NCBI RefSeq assembly: GCF_000739875.1
Contig: NZ_BBJR01000041.1
Span: forward strand, 49,105 to 113,104
From: Comamonas aquatica NBRC 14918
GTDB lineage: Bacteria; Pseudomonadota; Gammaproteobacteria; Burkholderiales; Burkholderiaceae_C
Reading direction: 5' to 3'
DNA: 64,000 nt
Shown here: positions 1 to 8,577 of the stretch, in pieces
Numbering within the stretch: position 1 is the stretch's first letter
How the letters are laid out: each line of letters begins with the position of its first letter
Made by a program: the position numbers and the translations under genes
Notes under the pieces: generated by a model
Told to the model about the DNA's origin: nothing
Database searches by the model: none
What the model saw: only the letters and a program-made list of their open reading frames with translations

Positions 1-247
1 CATCGTCGTGCTCGAACTCCACCTTCAGCACCTGCCCCTGGTACTGGCGCTCCACCTGGTCGAGCACGGTGCGCAGCGGCAGCACCTTGCCCTGCTGCAG
101 CGCCTGGCGTGCCAGCTCGTGGTCGCTTTCGTCGGAGTGGGCCTGGGGCAGGTCCAGGCCGGCGCCCAGCCACAGCGCGCCACCCAGCGCAAAGGCGCCC
201 AGCAGCGGGGGCCAGCGAAGGCGGGACAGTGAAGAGCGGGTGACCAT
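1..247 (-). CDS. PepSY-domain protein, truncated by window edge
   Basis: The reading frame is open from an ATG at 247 to the left edge, giving 82 codons without a stop, so the C-terminus lies outside the window. A GAGGAA ribosome-binding site sits about 8 nt before the ATG. Residues about 12-35 form one hydrophobic signal or membrane segment. The following stretch, with VLPLRTVLDQVERQYQGQV then LKVEFEHDD, has the pattern of a PepSY domain. In related bacteria such proteins often precede a two-component system, but that cannot be seen here. It is divergent from a second PepSY gene at 411. Confidence 0.75.
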   Translation of the reverse strand, partial: MVTRSSLSRLRWPPLLGAFALGGALWLGAGLDLPQAHSDESDHELARQALQQGKVLPLRTVLDQVERQYQGQVLKVEFEHDD

Positions 248-410
248 GGCAATGCTTCCTCGTGCAGGTGAACACCCGCAACTTATACCGACAGGGTGAT
301 GAATGGCAGATGAACAGGTGCTTCAGCATGCATTCACCCTGGGTTTTGAAGAATGACTTCAGGCCAGCACGGTGCTGGTCCTGCATCACACCCACAAGGA
401 GTTCTTCACC

Positions 411-746
411 ATGTACACACAGCAGTTTGCCACCGTTCGCCGTCTCGCCGCCGCCACTTTGCTGGCGGGTCTGGCCGTCGGCGCCATCGCCCAGACCACC
501 GCTTCCTCCCCAGCCACTGCACCCACGGCCCCTGCCGCCCAGACCGCGACCACCGTCCCGGGGCCGCAGCTGAACATCCGCCAGGTGTATGACCGCCTGG
601 AGGCCGCCGGCTACCGCGATCTGCGCGAGGTGGAGTGGTCCGATGGCCGCTACGAAGTCAAGGCCCGCAACGCCCAGGGCGAACGCGTGAAGCTGGACGT
701 GGACGGCAACACTGGCGCCGTGCTGCGCAGCCGCGTCAAGCATTGA
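411..746 (+). CDS. Secreted PepSY-domain protein
   Basis: This is a 111-residue protein. An AAGGAG site lies 7 nt before the chosen ATG; an in-frame upstream ATG at 372 lacks one. Residues 1-27 form a signal peptide ending in AIA, followed by an Ala/Pro/Thr-rich linker to about residue 48. The single PepSY domain occupies residues 54-108 (NIRQVYDRLEAAGY, then LDVDGNTGAVL). PepSY proteins are exported and often regulate or accompany redox and metal-handling membrane proteins. A membrane ferric-reductase-like gene follows 59 nt downstream on the same strand, so the two may be co-transcribed. Confidence 0.85.
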   Translation: MYTQQFATVRRLAAATLLAGLAVGAIAQTTASSPATAPTAPAAQTATTVPGPQLNIRQVYDRLEAAGYRDLREVEWSDGRYEVKARNAQGERVKLDVDGNTGAVLRSRVKH

Positions 747-805
747 GAACGGGCAGGGCGGCCTGGGGTTGCCCTGCGTAGCATCGGAACCAGCAAGGAG
801 GATGT

Positions 806-2176
806 ATGCGTGTGCGGATCGCTTTCGGAGCGTGGTGGCTGGGGCTGACCCTGGCGTGGATGGCGGTGGCGGCCCCCTGGGTGGGCGGCGCTGGCGTGGC
901 GGAGCCCACGTTCTGGTGGCAGTTGCGCCAGCAGGGGCTGTACCTCAGCGGCGTCTGGAGCATCGGCATGATGTCGCTGGTCATGCTGCTGTCGCTGCGC
1001 CAGCGCTGGATGGAATGGCCCCTGGGCGGCATGGACCAGGTCTACCGCCTGCACAAATGGGCCGGCATCGGCGCCGCCGTGGCTGCGGTCATGCACTGGG
1101 GGGCCAAGGAATCCAGTGGGCTGATCAAGGACGTCTGGGGGAGCGCAGGGCGCCCGGCACGCGACGCCGTCCTGGCCTGGGCCGTGGATTGGCGCGGCAC
1201 CGCCAAGGACCTGGGGGAGTGGGCCTTCTACGCCCTGCTGGCCTTGGTGGTCCTGACGCTGTGGCAGCGCCTGCTGCCCTATCGGCCCTGGCGCCGCCTG
1301 CACCGCGTGATGCCGGCGCTGTACCTGATGCTGGCCTTCCATACGCTGGCGTTGATGCCGCTGTCGTTCTGGCGCCTGCCCATGGGGGGCTTGATGGCGG
1401 TGCTGCTGGGCGTTGGCAGCGCCGCCGCCCTGTGGTCACTGGCAGGGCGCATCGGCCGTGGGCGCAACAGCCATCGGGGGCAGGTGCATGCGGTGCAGCT
1501 GCTGGGGCCGGTGGCCGGTCGGGATCCGCTGGAAGTGCTGTGCGCTATGCCGACCACCTGGCAGGGGCACCAGCCCGGGCAATTCGTGTTTGCCAGCTTC
1601 GAGGGGCTGGAGGGGCCACACCCTTTCACCATCGCCAGTGCGCCGGGCAGTTGCGGCAGCACCGCCGATGGGCGCCCGCTGCTGCGCCTGGTCATCAAGC
1701 CGCTGGGCGACTACACGCGCAGCCTGCATGCGGCCCTGCAGCCGGGGCAGACCGTGCGCATCGAAGGGCCGTACGGGCATTTCGACGGGCAGGGCGCCCA
1801 GGCGCGCACCCAGGTCTGGGTGGCGGGGGGCGTGGGGGTGACGCCGTTTCTGGCCTTGCTGGAGGCACGGCAGCCCGGTGCAGCGCAGACCGAGGTGCTG
1901 CAGCCGGCGCACCTGCACTACTGCACCCGCAATGCGGCGCAAGATGCCGTGCTACCCCGGGTGCGGCAGCTGTGCCAGCAGGCGCAACCCCCGGTGCACC
2001 TGCAGGTGCACGATGCGGCCCAGGGTGACTGCCTGCGCCCAGAACACCTGGTGCCGCATGGCACGGCCCTGGACATCTGGCTGTGCGGGCCCGCCGGGCT
2101 GGGGCAGGCGGTGCGCCAAGCGGCCGATCGCCAGCGTGGCTGGCGCCTGCACCAGGAGGCGTTCCAGATGCGCTGA
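806..2176 (+). CDS. Ferric-reductase-like membrane flavocytochrome
   Basis: This 456-residue protein has an N-terminal membrane half and a C-terminal flavin/NAD(P)H half, the plan of NADPH-oxidase and ferric-reductase families. Four histidines, H83/H97 and H166/H179, have the 14- and 13-residue spacing of the bis-heme ligands in those families. The FAD-binding motif HPFTIAS is at 272-278, the flavin-domain GPYG at 321-324, the nucleotide-binding GGVGVTPF at 341-348, and the terminal LCGPAGL at 426-432. It probably moves electrons from cytosolic NAD(P)H through two hemes to an outside acceptor such as ferric iron; the acceptor is inferred. AAGGAGG precedes the ATG at 5-6 nt. Confidence 0.85.
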   Translation: MRVRIAFGAWWLGLTLAWMAVAAPWVGGAGVAEPTFWWQLRQQGLYLSGVWSIGMMSLVMLLSLRQRWMEWPLGGMDQVYRLHKWAGIGAAVAAVMHWGAKESSGLIKDVWGSAGRPARDAVLAWAVDWRGTAKDLGEWAFYALLALVVLTLWQRLLPYRPWRRLHRVMPALYLMLAFHTLALMPLSFWRLPMGGLMAVLLGVGSAAALWSLAGRIGRGRNSHRGQVHAVQLLGPVAGRDPLEVLCAMPTTWQGHQPGQFVFASFEGLEGPHPFTIASAPGSCGSTADGRPLLRLVIKPLGDYTRSLHAALQPGQTVRIEGPYGHFDGQGAQARTQVWVAGGVGVTPFLALLEARQPGAAQTEVLQPAHLHYCTRNAAQDAVLPRVRQLCQQAQPPVHLQVHDAAQGDCLRPEHLVPHGTALDIWLCGPAGLGQAVRQAADRQRGWRLHQEAFQMR

Positions 2177-2181
2177 CCGTG

Positions 2182-2706
2182 TCAGTGCAGCAGGTCGCTG
2201 CCTGGCGCCTGGGGCTGGATGCGGAAAAAGCCCGTGCCCGCGCTGCCGCGGCCAACTTCTTCTTCCGTGGCTTCGCGTACGGCTTCGACCTTGATCTCGA
2301 TGCGCAGGGCAATCCCGGCCAGGGGGTGGTTGCCGTCCAGCACCACATGCTCGGGGTAGATCTCGGTGATGGTGTACAGCGCATCCTTGGGGGCCTCGGG
2401 GTTGCAGCCTTGCGGCAGGGCGCTGCCTTCAAAGGTCATGCCCTCTTCCAGCTCCTGGGGGAAGAGTTCGCGCTTTTCCAGAAAGATCAGCGTGTCGATG
2501 TAGTCGCCAAAGGCGTCCTCGGGTTCTAGGTGCAGCTGCAGCGTGTCGCCCACCGTGTGGCCTTGCAGGGCTTCTTCGATGCGCTTGAGCAGGTCGTCGC
2601 CGCCGACGAGGAATTCCACGGGCTCGTCCAGCACGTCCAGTTCATCGCCCAGGGTGTCTTTGAGGGTCCAGGTCAGCGCGACCACGCATTGTTCTGTGAT
2701 GTCCAT
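2182..2706 (-). CDS. slyD: SlyD-like FKBP peptidyl-prolyl isomerase
   Basis: This is a 174-residue protein started at the ATG at 2706, with AAGG upstream; the frame stays open further upstream but without family similarity. The FKBP fold is interrupted by an insert-in-flap segment, as in SlyD, with EDAFGDY near residue 63 and the diagnostic VVLDGNHPLAG near residue 121. SlyD proteins isomerise prolyl bonds and act as cytosolic folding chaperones. The usual His/Cys-rich nickel-binding tail is absent; the C-terminus is short and has a single terminal His. It converges on the ferric-reductase-like gene, with only 5 nt between the two stop codons. Confidence 0.85.
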   Translation of the reverse strand: MDITEQCVVALTWTLKDTLGDELDVLDEPVEFLVGGDDLLKRIEEALQGHTVGDTLQLHLEPEDAFGDYIDTLIFLEKRELFPQELEEGMTFEGSALPQGCNPEAPKDALYTITEIYPEHVVLDGNHPLAGIALRIEIKVEAVREATEEEVGRGSAGTGFFRIQPQAPGSDLLH

Positions 2707-2865
2707 GAGTTGCAGCCTTGTGCGGCCAGTGCCGCAGAGGAAAAAAGAAAACGGCCGGCTGCGCAGCACCCCGTGGGGGGCGCGCAGGCGGCGCACTGGG
2801 CGGGATTTTCCCATGGCTGTCCAGGTCTGGCTGTGTGCCGGGCATTGCCAGTCCCGGGCCACCCG

Positions 2866-4317
2866 TCAGAATGGGTAGTGGCGTTCGCGGGTCTGCATGG
2901 TGATCCAGCGGGTGTCGGTGAAGGCATCGATGCCGGCCTGGCCGCCAAAGCGGCCATAGCCCGAGGCCTTGACGCCGCCAAACGGCATCTGGGCTTCGTC
3001 GTGCACTGTCGGGCCGTTGATGTGACAGATGCCGGTTTCCAGGCGTGCCGCGACCTGCCAGGCGCGGGCCGTGTCGCGCCCGTAGACGGCCGAGGACAGC
3101 CCAAACTCGTTGTCATTGGCGACGGCAATCGCCTGCTCGACCCCGCGTACCCGCACGATGGCCTTGACCGGCGCAAAGGTCTCTTCGCGGAAGATGTCCA
3201 TGTCGGCCGTCACATGGTCCAGCAGCGTGGCGGGCATCAGCGTGCTGCTGGCCTTGCCGCCGCACAGCAACCGGGCACCCTTGGCCAGGGCATCGTCGAT
3301 CAGCGCATTCGCGCGGTGCACAGTCTGCATGTCCACCACCGACCCCAGCACCACCGGCCCCTGGCGCGGATCACCCAGCGGCAGCGCCTGGGCGCGGGCC
3401 GTGAGCCGGGCCACAAAGTCGTCGGCGACCTGCTCGTCCACGATGATGCGTTCGGTCGACATGCAAATCTGCCCCGAATTGGCAAAGGCACCAAAGGTGC
3501 AGCCCGCCACGGCCGCCGGGATGTCGGCATCGTCCAGCACGATGAAGGGAGCCTTGCCGCCCAGCTCCAGGATCGCGGGCTTGAGGTGCCGGGCCGCAGT
3601 CTGGCCGATGAGGCGGCCCACGCGCGTGGAGCCGGTGAAATTGACGCGGCGCACGGCCGGGTGGGCGATCATGGCCTCGACCACGGCCGCGGCATCCGCA
3701 GGGGCGTTGGTCACGAAATTCACCACACCGGCCGGCAGGCCGGCATCCTGAAGGGCTTCAATCACTAGCCCGTGCGTGGCGGGGCACAGCTCCGAACCCT
3801 TGAGCACCACGGTGTTGCCGCAGGCCAAGGGGGTGGCAATCGCGCGCACGGCCAGGATGACCGGGGCATTCCATGGCGCAATCCCCAGCACCACGCCCGC
3901 GGGCTGGCGCACGGCCATGGCCACGCTGCCCGGAATGTTGGAGGGGATGATCTGCCCGCTGATCTGCGTGGTCAGTGCCGCGGCTTCCAGCAGCATGTCG
4001 GCCGCCAGGTGCACGTTGAAGCTGGCCCAGAGGCCAGAAGCCCCGGTTTCCGCCGCCATCGCGGCCGCGATGGCCTCGCCCTTGGCCGCAAGGGCCTGAG
4101 AGGCCCGCATCAGCAGGGCACGGCGCTCCCCCGGCCCGATGGCAGCCCAGGCGGGGAAGGCCTGGGCGGCGGCATCGACGGCCGCCCGTGCATCGTCCGG
4201 CGTGGCGGCCGGTGCGCGCGTGGCCACCTGACCATCGAGTGGGTTGTGGCGGTCAAAGCTGGCGCCGCCGGTGGCTGTGGCGGCCTGACCGCCCATCAGC
4301 AAGCTGGGTTGGAGCAT
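2866..4317 (-). CDS. NAD(P)-dependent aldehyde dehydrogenase, vanillin/salicylaldehyde type
   Basis: This 483-residue protein has normal family length and an intact active site: PWN with the oxyanion Asn at 150, Lys 173 of the cofactor site, the FTGS turn at 227-230, general base Glu 251 in ELGGKAP, and the catalytic Cys 285 in GQIC. The sequence pattern resembles the benzaldehyde, salicylaldehyde and vanillin dehydrogenase subgroup, so an aromatic aldehyde is a likely substrate, but the subgroup call is inference. It is monocistronic here, divergent from roxA. The 210-nt gap at 4318-4528 should hold both promoters. Confidence 0.88.
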   Translation of the reverse strand: MLQPSLLMGGQAATATGGASFDRHNPLDGQVATRAPAATPDDARAAVDAAAQAFPAWAAIGPGERRALLMRASQALAAKGEAIAAAMAAETGASGLWASFNVHLAADMLLEAAALTTQISGQIIPSNIPGSVAMAVRQPAGVVLGIAPWNAPVILAVRAIATPLACGNTVVLKGSELCPATHGLVIEALQDAGLPAGVVNFVTNAPADAAAVVEAMIAHPAVRRVNFTGSTRVGRLIGQTAARHLKPAILELGGKAPFIVLDDADIPAAVAGCTFGAFANSGQICMSTERIIVDEQVADDFVARLTARAQALPLGDPRQGPVVLGSVVDMQTVHRANALIDDALAKGARLLCGGKASSTLMPATLLDHVTADMDIFREETFAPVKAIVRVRGVEQAIAVANDNEFGLSSAVYGRDTARAWQVAARLETGICHINGPTVHDEAQMPFGGVKASGYGRFGGQAGIDAFTDTRWITMQTRERHYPF

Positions 4318-4528
4318 GGGGCAAATCCTTTGCGGGAGAGGCTGTCAAGTATAAGGTCTGCGCTGGCCTACAGCCATGCGCCTGCCCGAAGGTCGGTGCA
4401 GGTGGGGCACCGGTGCGCCGGTCCTTATCAGGTGGACCTGCATGGTTGAGCTGTGCTGGGTCAAGCTCCGCGGGGCCGGTCATAAGACAATAGGGGCTGC
4501 TTTACAGAATCGTTGCCCGCTCTTTCCT

Positions 4529-5656
4529 ATGGACACCACACTTCCCATCGCGCTGCTTGGCGGTATCTCGCCCGAGAAATTCATGCGCACCTACTGGCAC
4601 AAGAAACCGTTGCTGATCCGCCAGGCGATCCCCGGTTTCAAGCCCATCCTGAATCGTGCACAGCTGCTGGCGCTGGCGGGCGAAGAGGGCGTGGAGGCGC
4701 GCCTGATCGAGCAGTTGGGTGATGGGGCCTGGAAGCTTTCGCACGGTCCGTTTCCGCGCCGCAAGCTGCCGGCGTTGAGCAAGCCCGGCTGGACGGCCTT
4801 GGTGCAAGGCGTGGACCTGCACAACGAGCAGGCGCATGCGCTGCTGCAGCAGTTCCGCTTTGTGCCCGATGCGCGCATGGACGACCTGATGATCAGCTTC
4901 GCCACTGACCAGGGTGGCGTGGGTCCGCACTTCGACAACTACGATGTGTTCCTGCTGCAGGCTCATGGCAAGCGCCGCTGGCGCATCGGCCGCCAGAAGG
5001 ACTTCTCGCTGCAGCCCGATGTGCCGTTGAAGATCCTGACCAACTTCGAGCCCGAGGAAGAGTTCGTGCTGGAGCCCGGCGACATGCTGTACCTGCCCCC
5101 GAAGTGGGCGCATGACGGCATCGCCGAGGGCGAGTGCATGACCTACTCGATCGGCTTCCGCTCGCCCAAGCAGGACGAGATGGCGCGCGAAATCTTCCTG
5201 CGCATGTCGGATGCCCCGGACGAGTGCCCCAAGGACGTGGTCTACAAGGACCCCAAGCAGCCTGCTGTGGCACATCCTGCCGAGATCCCCGCCGACCTGT
5301 ACGATTTCGCGCGCGAGGCCCTGAAGAAGGCCCTGGCCGAACCCCTGGCGCTGGAGCGCGCGCTGGGCGAGTACATGAGCGATCCCAAGCCGAATGTCTG
5401 GTTCGAGCCTGCGGACGATTTCGGCATGCTCGAAGGCGTGCGCCTGAACCGCCGTACCCGCATGCTGTACGACGCCAAGCACATCTTCATCAACGGCGAA
5501 AGCTATCTGGCCGGCGGCAAGGACGCCCAGCTGATGCGCAAGCTGGCCGATGAGCGCCAGCTGTCGCGCCGCGAGGTGCAGCAGTTCAGCGACGATGCCC
5601 TGGAACTGCTGTCGTCCTGGGTCGATGCCGGCTGGGCCGACAGCGTCGAAGGCTGA
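4529..5656 (+). CDS. roxA: Ribosomal oxygenase RoxA/YcfD (JmjC-type cupin)
   Basis: This is a 375-residue 2-oxoglutarate/Fe(II) oxygenase of the JmjC ribosomal type. The metal triad is visible as H134 and D136 in GPHFDNYDV, with H195 in PPKWAHDG. The E. coli homologue hydroxylates an arginine of ribosomal protein L16. The C-terminal third (after about residue 240) fits the winged-helix and dimerisation region of the family. The ATG at 4529 matches the usual N-terminus (LGGISPEKFMRTYW); no strong ribosome-binding site precedes it, and the longer upstream frame looks spurious. Confidence 0.9.
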   Translation: MDTTLPIALLGGISPEKFMRTYWHKKPLLIRQAIPGFKPILNRAQLLALAGEEGVEARLIEQLGDGAWKLSHGPFPRRKLPALSKPGWTALVQGVDLHNEQAHALLQQFRFVPDARMDDLMISFATDQGGVGPHFDNYDVFLLQAHGKRRWRIGRQKDFSLQPDVPLKILTNFEPEEEFVLEPGDMLYLPPKWAHDGIAEGECMTYSIGFRSPKQDEMAREIFLRMSDAPDECPKDVVYKDPKQPAVAHPAEIPADLYDFAREALKKALAEPLALERALGEYMSDPKPNVWFEPADDFGMLEGVRLNRRTRMLYDAKHIFINGESYLAGGKDAQLMRKLADERQLSRREVQQFSDDALELLSSWVDAGWADSVEG

Positions 5657-5666
5657 TTTGGTTCTT

Positions 5667-5708
5667 GTTACAAATTTAGTGCGCAAAGCTGTAAACCAAG
5701 TTTGTAAC
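5667..5708. promoter_or_regulatory. Widely spaced inverted repeat GTTACAAA / TTTGTAAC
   Basis: Perfect 8-bp arms lie at 5667-5674 and 5701-5708, separated by 26 nt. The stretch is AT-richer than its surroundings and lies between the roxA stop and the lipoprotein start. It could be an operator or a leader structure for the lipoprotein gene; there is no T-run, so it is not an obvious terminator. Confidence 0.35.
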
Positions 5709-5816
5709 TGGACCGTTGTGCAGGGGAAGCCAATGCTGGCTATCGGCATTGGTGGCAGGAATTGCGGCAAGTCTGCTGCGCCGCCCCCAACTTTTTACAC
5801 CCCTAGAGGTATTGAC

Positions 5817-6095
5817 ATGAAAAACTCTCTCATCTTGGCTACCGTGATCGCTTCTGCTGCTTTGGTCGCTTGCGGCAAGAAGGAAGAGGCTCCCGTGGCT
5901 GCTCCTGCAGCCCCTGCTGTGGAAGCTCCCGCTCCTGCCGCTGAAGCACCTGCTGCTCCCGCCGCTGAAGCCGCTGCTCCCGCTGCTGAAGCCGCTGCTC
6001 CTGCTGCTGACGCTGCTGCTCCCGCAGCCGCTCCTGCCGCTGACGCTGCTGCTCCTGCTGCCGACGCTGCCAAGTCCGCCATCGAAGCCAAGTAA
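5817..6095 (+). CDS. Ala/Pro/Glu-rich small lipoprotein
   Basis: This is a 92-residue protein with an AGAGGT ribosome-binding site 6 nt before the ATG. Residues 1-18 form a lipoprotein signal and LVAC places the lipidated cysteine at 19. A charged GKKEE follows, and the rest is almost entirely Ala, Pro, Glu and Asp in loose PAAEA/PAADA repeats, likely an extended periplasmic tether. No enzymatic domain is visible. The repetitive codons (GCT-rich) differ from the GCC/GCG-rich neighbours, which suggests high expression or repeat expansion. An intrinsic terminator follows 38 nt after the stop. Confidence 0.8.
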   Translation: MKNSLILATVIASAALVACGKKEEAPVAAPAAPAVEAPAPAAEAPAAPAAEAAAPAAEAAAPAADAAAPAAAPAADAAAPAADAAKSAIEAK

Positions 6096-6133
6096 TTGGC
6101 TCCCTCCAGCGGGTTTCCGCTGGGGCGTGAATG

Positions 6134-6169
6134 AAAAACCCGCTGCGCATGTGCGCAGCGGGTTTTTTT
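6134..6169 (+). terminator. Intrinsic terminator of the Ala-rich lipoprotein gene
   Basis: The arms AACCCGCTGCGCA and TGCGCAGCGGGTT form a long GC-rich stem followed by seven T residues on the + strand. Confidence 0.9.
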
Positions 6170-6206
6170 ACGCCTTGTAAGGCTTGATGCGCGTGTGAGC
6201 AGCGCA

Positions 6207-6235
6207 TAAAAAAACGCCAGTCGCAGGACTGGCGT
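6207..6235 (-). terminator. Intrinsic terminator of dapA-bamC
   Basis: The arms ACGCCAGTC and GACTGGCGT lie next to a run of seven A on the + strand, which reads as a U-tract on the leftward transcript 37 nt past the bamC stop. Confidence 0.88.
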
Positions 6236-6271
6236 CGGTGGCGCTGACCAGGGGGCCAGCGGCGGTGGTGC

Positions 6272-7387
6272 TTACTTCAGGTCGTCGGCAATCACGCGCA
6301 CGATGCGCTGTGCCGCCTGGGTGGTTTCGGGTTGGCCCTTGGCGTCCAGCACGGTGACCTGGGTCTTCTCGCCCGCGGTACGCACGGCGATCTGGTACTG
6401 GCCGGGCTTGTTCTCGGGCTTGCTGCTGAACCAGCCGCTGAACCAGCCCTTCTTCTTCTCGGTGCTGTCGGCGCTGGGCGGCACGTAGCGCACAAAGTAC
6501 AGGCCCTTGCTGCGGTCACGGTCTTCCACGGTGAAGCCGGTGCGGTCCAGGGCCACACCCACACGACGCCAGGCGCGGTCGAAGGGCTCGCTCAGCTGCA
6601 GGGCCGGTAGACCGTTGACGGTGGCGATCTGGGCGGCGGCTGTGGGCTGTGCGGCCACGGCCTTGTTGGAGGCCACCAGGGCGCGCGATTGCTCTTCGCT
6701 GGTGCCCAGCTTGATCATCAGGCGACGCAGGAATTCGGTTTCCAGCTCGGGATCGGCCGGGCGGGGCTGCCAGATGGTCGAGTCCTTGTTGGTGTTGCTG
6801 TAGACCTCTTCCATGCCACGGTGGGTGATGTAGATCTCGGTCTTGCCGTCGGCGCGGCGTTCCAGGCGGGTGCGGAAGCGGTCACGCTCGCTGGTGGAGT
6901 ACAGGGAGTCGAACACCTTGCCCAGCGTGGAGCGGATGATGTCCTGCGGCAGCTTAGCGCGGTTCTCGGCCCATTCGGTCTCGATGATGCCCAGATCGGA
7001 CTTTTCCTGCGCCAGGTTGAAGCCATGGTCCAGCCAGAACTCGCGGGTGGGTTCCCACAGCTGGTCCACGGGACGGTTCACGACCAGCCAGCGCTTGTCG
7101 CCATCGCGCATGATTTCGACGTCGCCCACTTGCAGCGGGGCCGCGCGTTCCACGGTCGGCACCTGGGCCTGACCGGCCTGCAGCGCCACGGCCGAGACCG
7201 AGCGGTCGGGGCTGGCGGTGTAGCGGGTGTCTTTGGTGAGCTGGGTCAGGTCGGGCGGCACTTCCAGCGTGCTGCCCTTCTTGGCACTCTTGTAGTCGAT
7301 CTTGCCCTCTTCAATGACGGAGCAGGCAGACAGTGCGACGGCCAAGCCGATCAGGCTCAAACGGGCGGTGTGTTGTGTCACTTTCAC
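6272..7387 (-). CDS. bamC: Outer-membrane assembly lipoprotein BamC
   Basis: This is a 371-residue lipoprotein of the beta-barrel assembly machinery, with a lipobox LSAC (Cys 22). The N-terminal region after the lipobox is extended, as in BamC (its unstructured part binds BamD), and is followed by two helix-grip domains. The start chosen is a GTG at 7387, preceded by AAGGA at 8 nt; a TTG 30 nt upstream gives a worse signal peptide. It lies 43 nt downstream of dapA on the same strand, the dapA-bamC order also seen in E. coli (dapA-nlpB), and an intrinsic terminator ends the unit. Confidence 0.9.
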   Translation of the reverse strand: MKVTQHTARLSLIGLAVALSACSVIEEGKIDYKSAKKGSTLEVPPDLTQLTKDTRYTASPDRSVSAVALQAGQAQVPTVERAAPLQVGDVEIMRDGDKRWLVVNRPVDQLWEPTREFWLDHGFNLAQEKSDLGIIETEWAENRAKLPQDIIRSTLGKVFDSLYSTSERDRFRTRLERRADGKTEIYITHRGMEEVYSNTNKDSTIWQPRPADPELETEFLRRLMIKLGTSEEQSRALVASNKAVAAQPTAAAQIATVNGLPALQLSEPFDRAWRRVGVALDRTGFTVEDRDRSKGLYFVRYVPPSADSTEKKKGWFSGWFSSKPENKPGQYQIAVRTAGEKTQVTVLDAKGQPETTQAAQRIVRVIADDLK

Positions 7388-7430
7388 GCGGAATTCCTTG
7401 GGTGATGCAAAAAGCAAAAGGCAGGACCGG

Positions 7431-8327
7431 TCAGATCAAACCGGCGTTGCGCAGCGCGGTTTCTACCACAGGCTGGTTGGCGGCCGACAATTCGGTCATG
7501 GGCAGGCGCAGCGTGCCGCCGCAATGGCCCATGCGCGCCACGGCCCATTTGACGGGAATGGGGTTGGCTTCCACGAACAGGTGCTTGTGCAGGGGCATGA
7601 GCTGGAACTGGATCTCCATGGCACGCTGGATGTTGCCAGCCAGCGCGGCCGCGCACAGTGCGCTCATCAGGCGTGGGGCCACGTTGGCGGTGACCGACAC
7701 GTTGCCGTGACCACCGCACAGCATCAGGGCCACAGCGGTCGGGTCATCGCCCGAGTACACGCCAAAGCCCTGGGGCACATCGCGGATCAGCCATTGTGCG
7801 CGCTCGATGTTGCCCGTGGCTTCCTTGATACCGAAGATGCTGTCGATCTGTGCCAGGCGCAGTACGGTGTCGTGCAGCATGTCGGCCCCGGAGCGGCCGG
7901 GCACGTTGTACAGCATCATGGGCAGGTCGCCCACGGCTTCGGCAATCGCCTTGAAGTGCTGGTACTGGCCTTCCTGGGTCGGCTTGTTGTAGTAGGGCAC
8001 GACCTGCAGTTGGCTGTCGGCGCCCACCTTCTTTGCGTACTTGGCCAGTTCGATCGCCTCGTGGGTGCTGTTGGCACCGCAGCCGGCCATCACGGGCACG
8101 CGACCTTGCGCCTGCTCCACGGCCACGCGAATGATCTCGCAGTGTTCCTCCACGTTGACCGTGGGGGACTCGCCCGTGGTGCCGACCACGCCGATACAGT
8201 TCGTGCCTTCGGCAATGTGCCAGTCGATCAGTTTGCGCAGGCTGGGGTAGTCGACGCTACCGTCGGCGTGCATGGGTGTGACAAGGGCAACGATGCTGCC
8301 CTGCAGGGCGACGGAAGAAGTGGTCAT
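7431..8327 (-). CDS. dapA: 4-Hydroxy-tetrahydrodipicolinate synthase
   Basis: This 298-residue enzyme condenses pyruvate with aspartate semialdehyde, the first committed step of lysine and diaminopimelate synthesis. GTTGES spans 49-54, PYYNKP begins at 111, Tyr 140 sits in YNVPGR, and the Schiff-base lysine is K168 in GIKEATGN. The start is the ATG at 8327, giving the family's usual N-terminus and length; the frame extends upstream without similarity. It heads a two-gene unit with bamC. Confidence 0.96.
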   Translation of the reverse strand: MTTSSVALQGSIVALVTPMHADGSVDYPSLRKLIDWHIAEGTNCIGVVGTTGESPTVNVEEHCEIIRVAVEQAQGRVPVMAGCGANSTHEAIELAKYAKKVGADSQLQVVPYYNKPTQEGQYQHFKAIAEAVGDLPMMLYNVPGRSGADMLHDTVLRLAQIDSIFGIKEATGNIERAQWLIRDVPQGFGVYSGDDPTAVALMLCGGHGNVSVTANVAPRLMSALCAAALAGNIQRAMEIQFQLMPLHKHLFVEANPIPVKWAVARMGHCGGTLRLPMTELSAANQPVVETALRNAGLI

Positions 8328-8577
8328 GTCCGCAAAGTGAAACGGGAAAAAAAGCATTCTACCCAGCCGCTTTCGGAGTGCGGACACAGGCCAGACACAG
8401 AGGCAACGTGTGGGCCCCTGTTTTTAGCTATTTTGATGTAAATCTCTGCCGCCCTGGCGAAAAACAATCGACCTTTGCTGGGGGCGTTTGCCCCCTGGGC
8501 ACCCGCAGCCAAGCGCGGCGCATGGGCCAAGGGTCCTGACACCGAGGGCCGTCCGTGGGCCAGGCATGTGCGGCAGC

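Noticed and set aside
4376..4528. 51-residue N-terminal extension of RoxA
   Set aside because: The extra residues have no family similarity, and ATG 4529 yields the standard N-terminus.
7388..7417. TTG start 10 codons upstream for BamC
   Set aside because: It lacks a ribosome-binding site and lengthens the lipoprotein signal; GTG 7387 has AAGGA at 8 nt.
8419..8470. TTTTTAGCTATTTTGATG stretch as another copy of the dispersed palindrome
   Set aside because: Only the flanking AT-rich part is similar; the AGCTGCCAGCGC core and its partner are missing.
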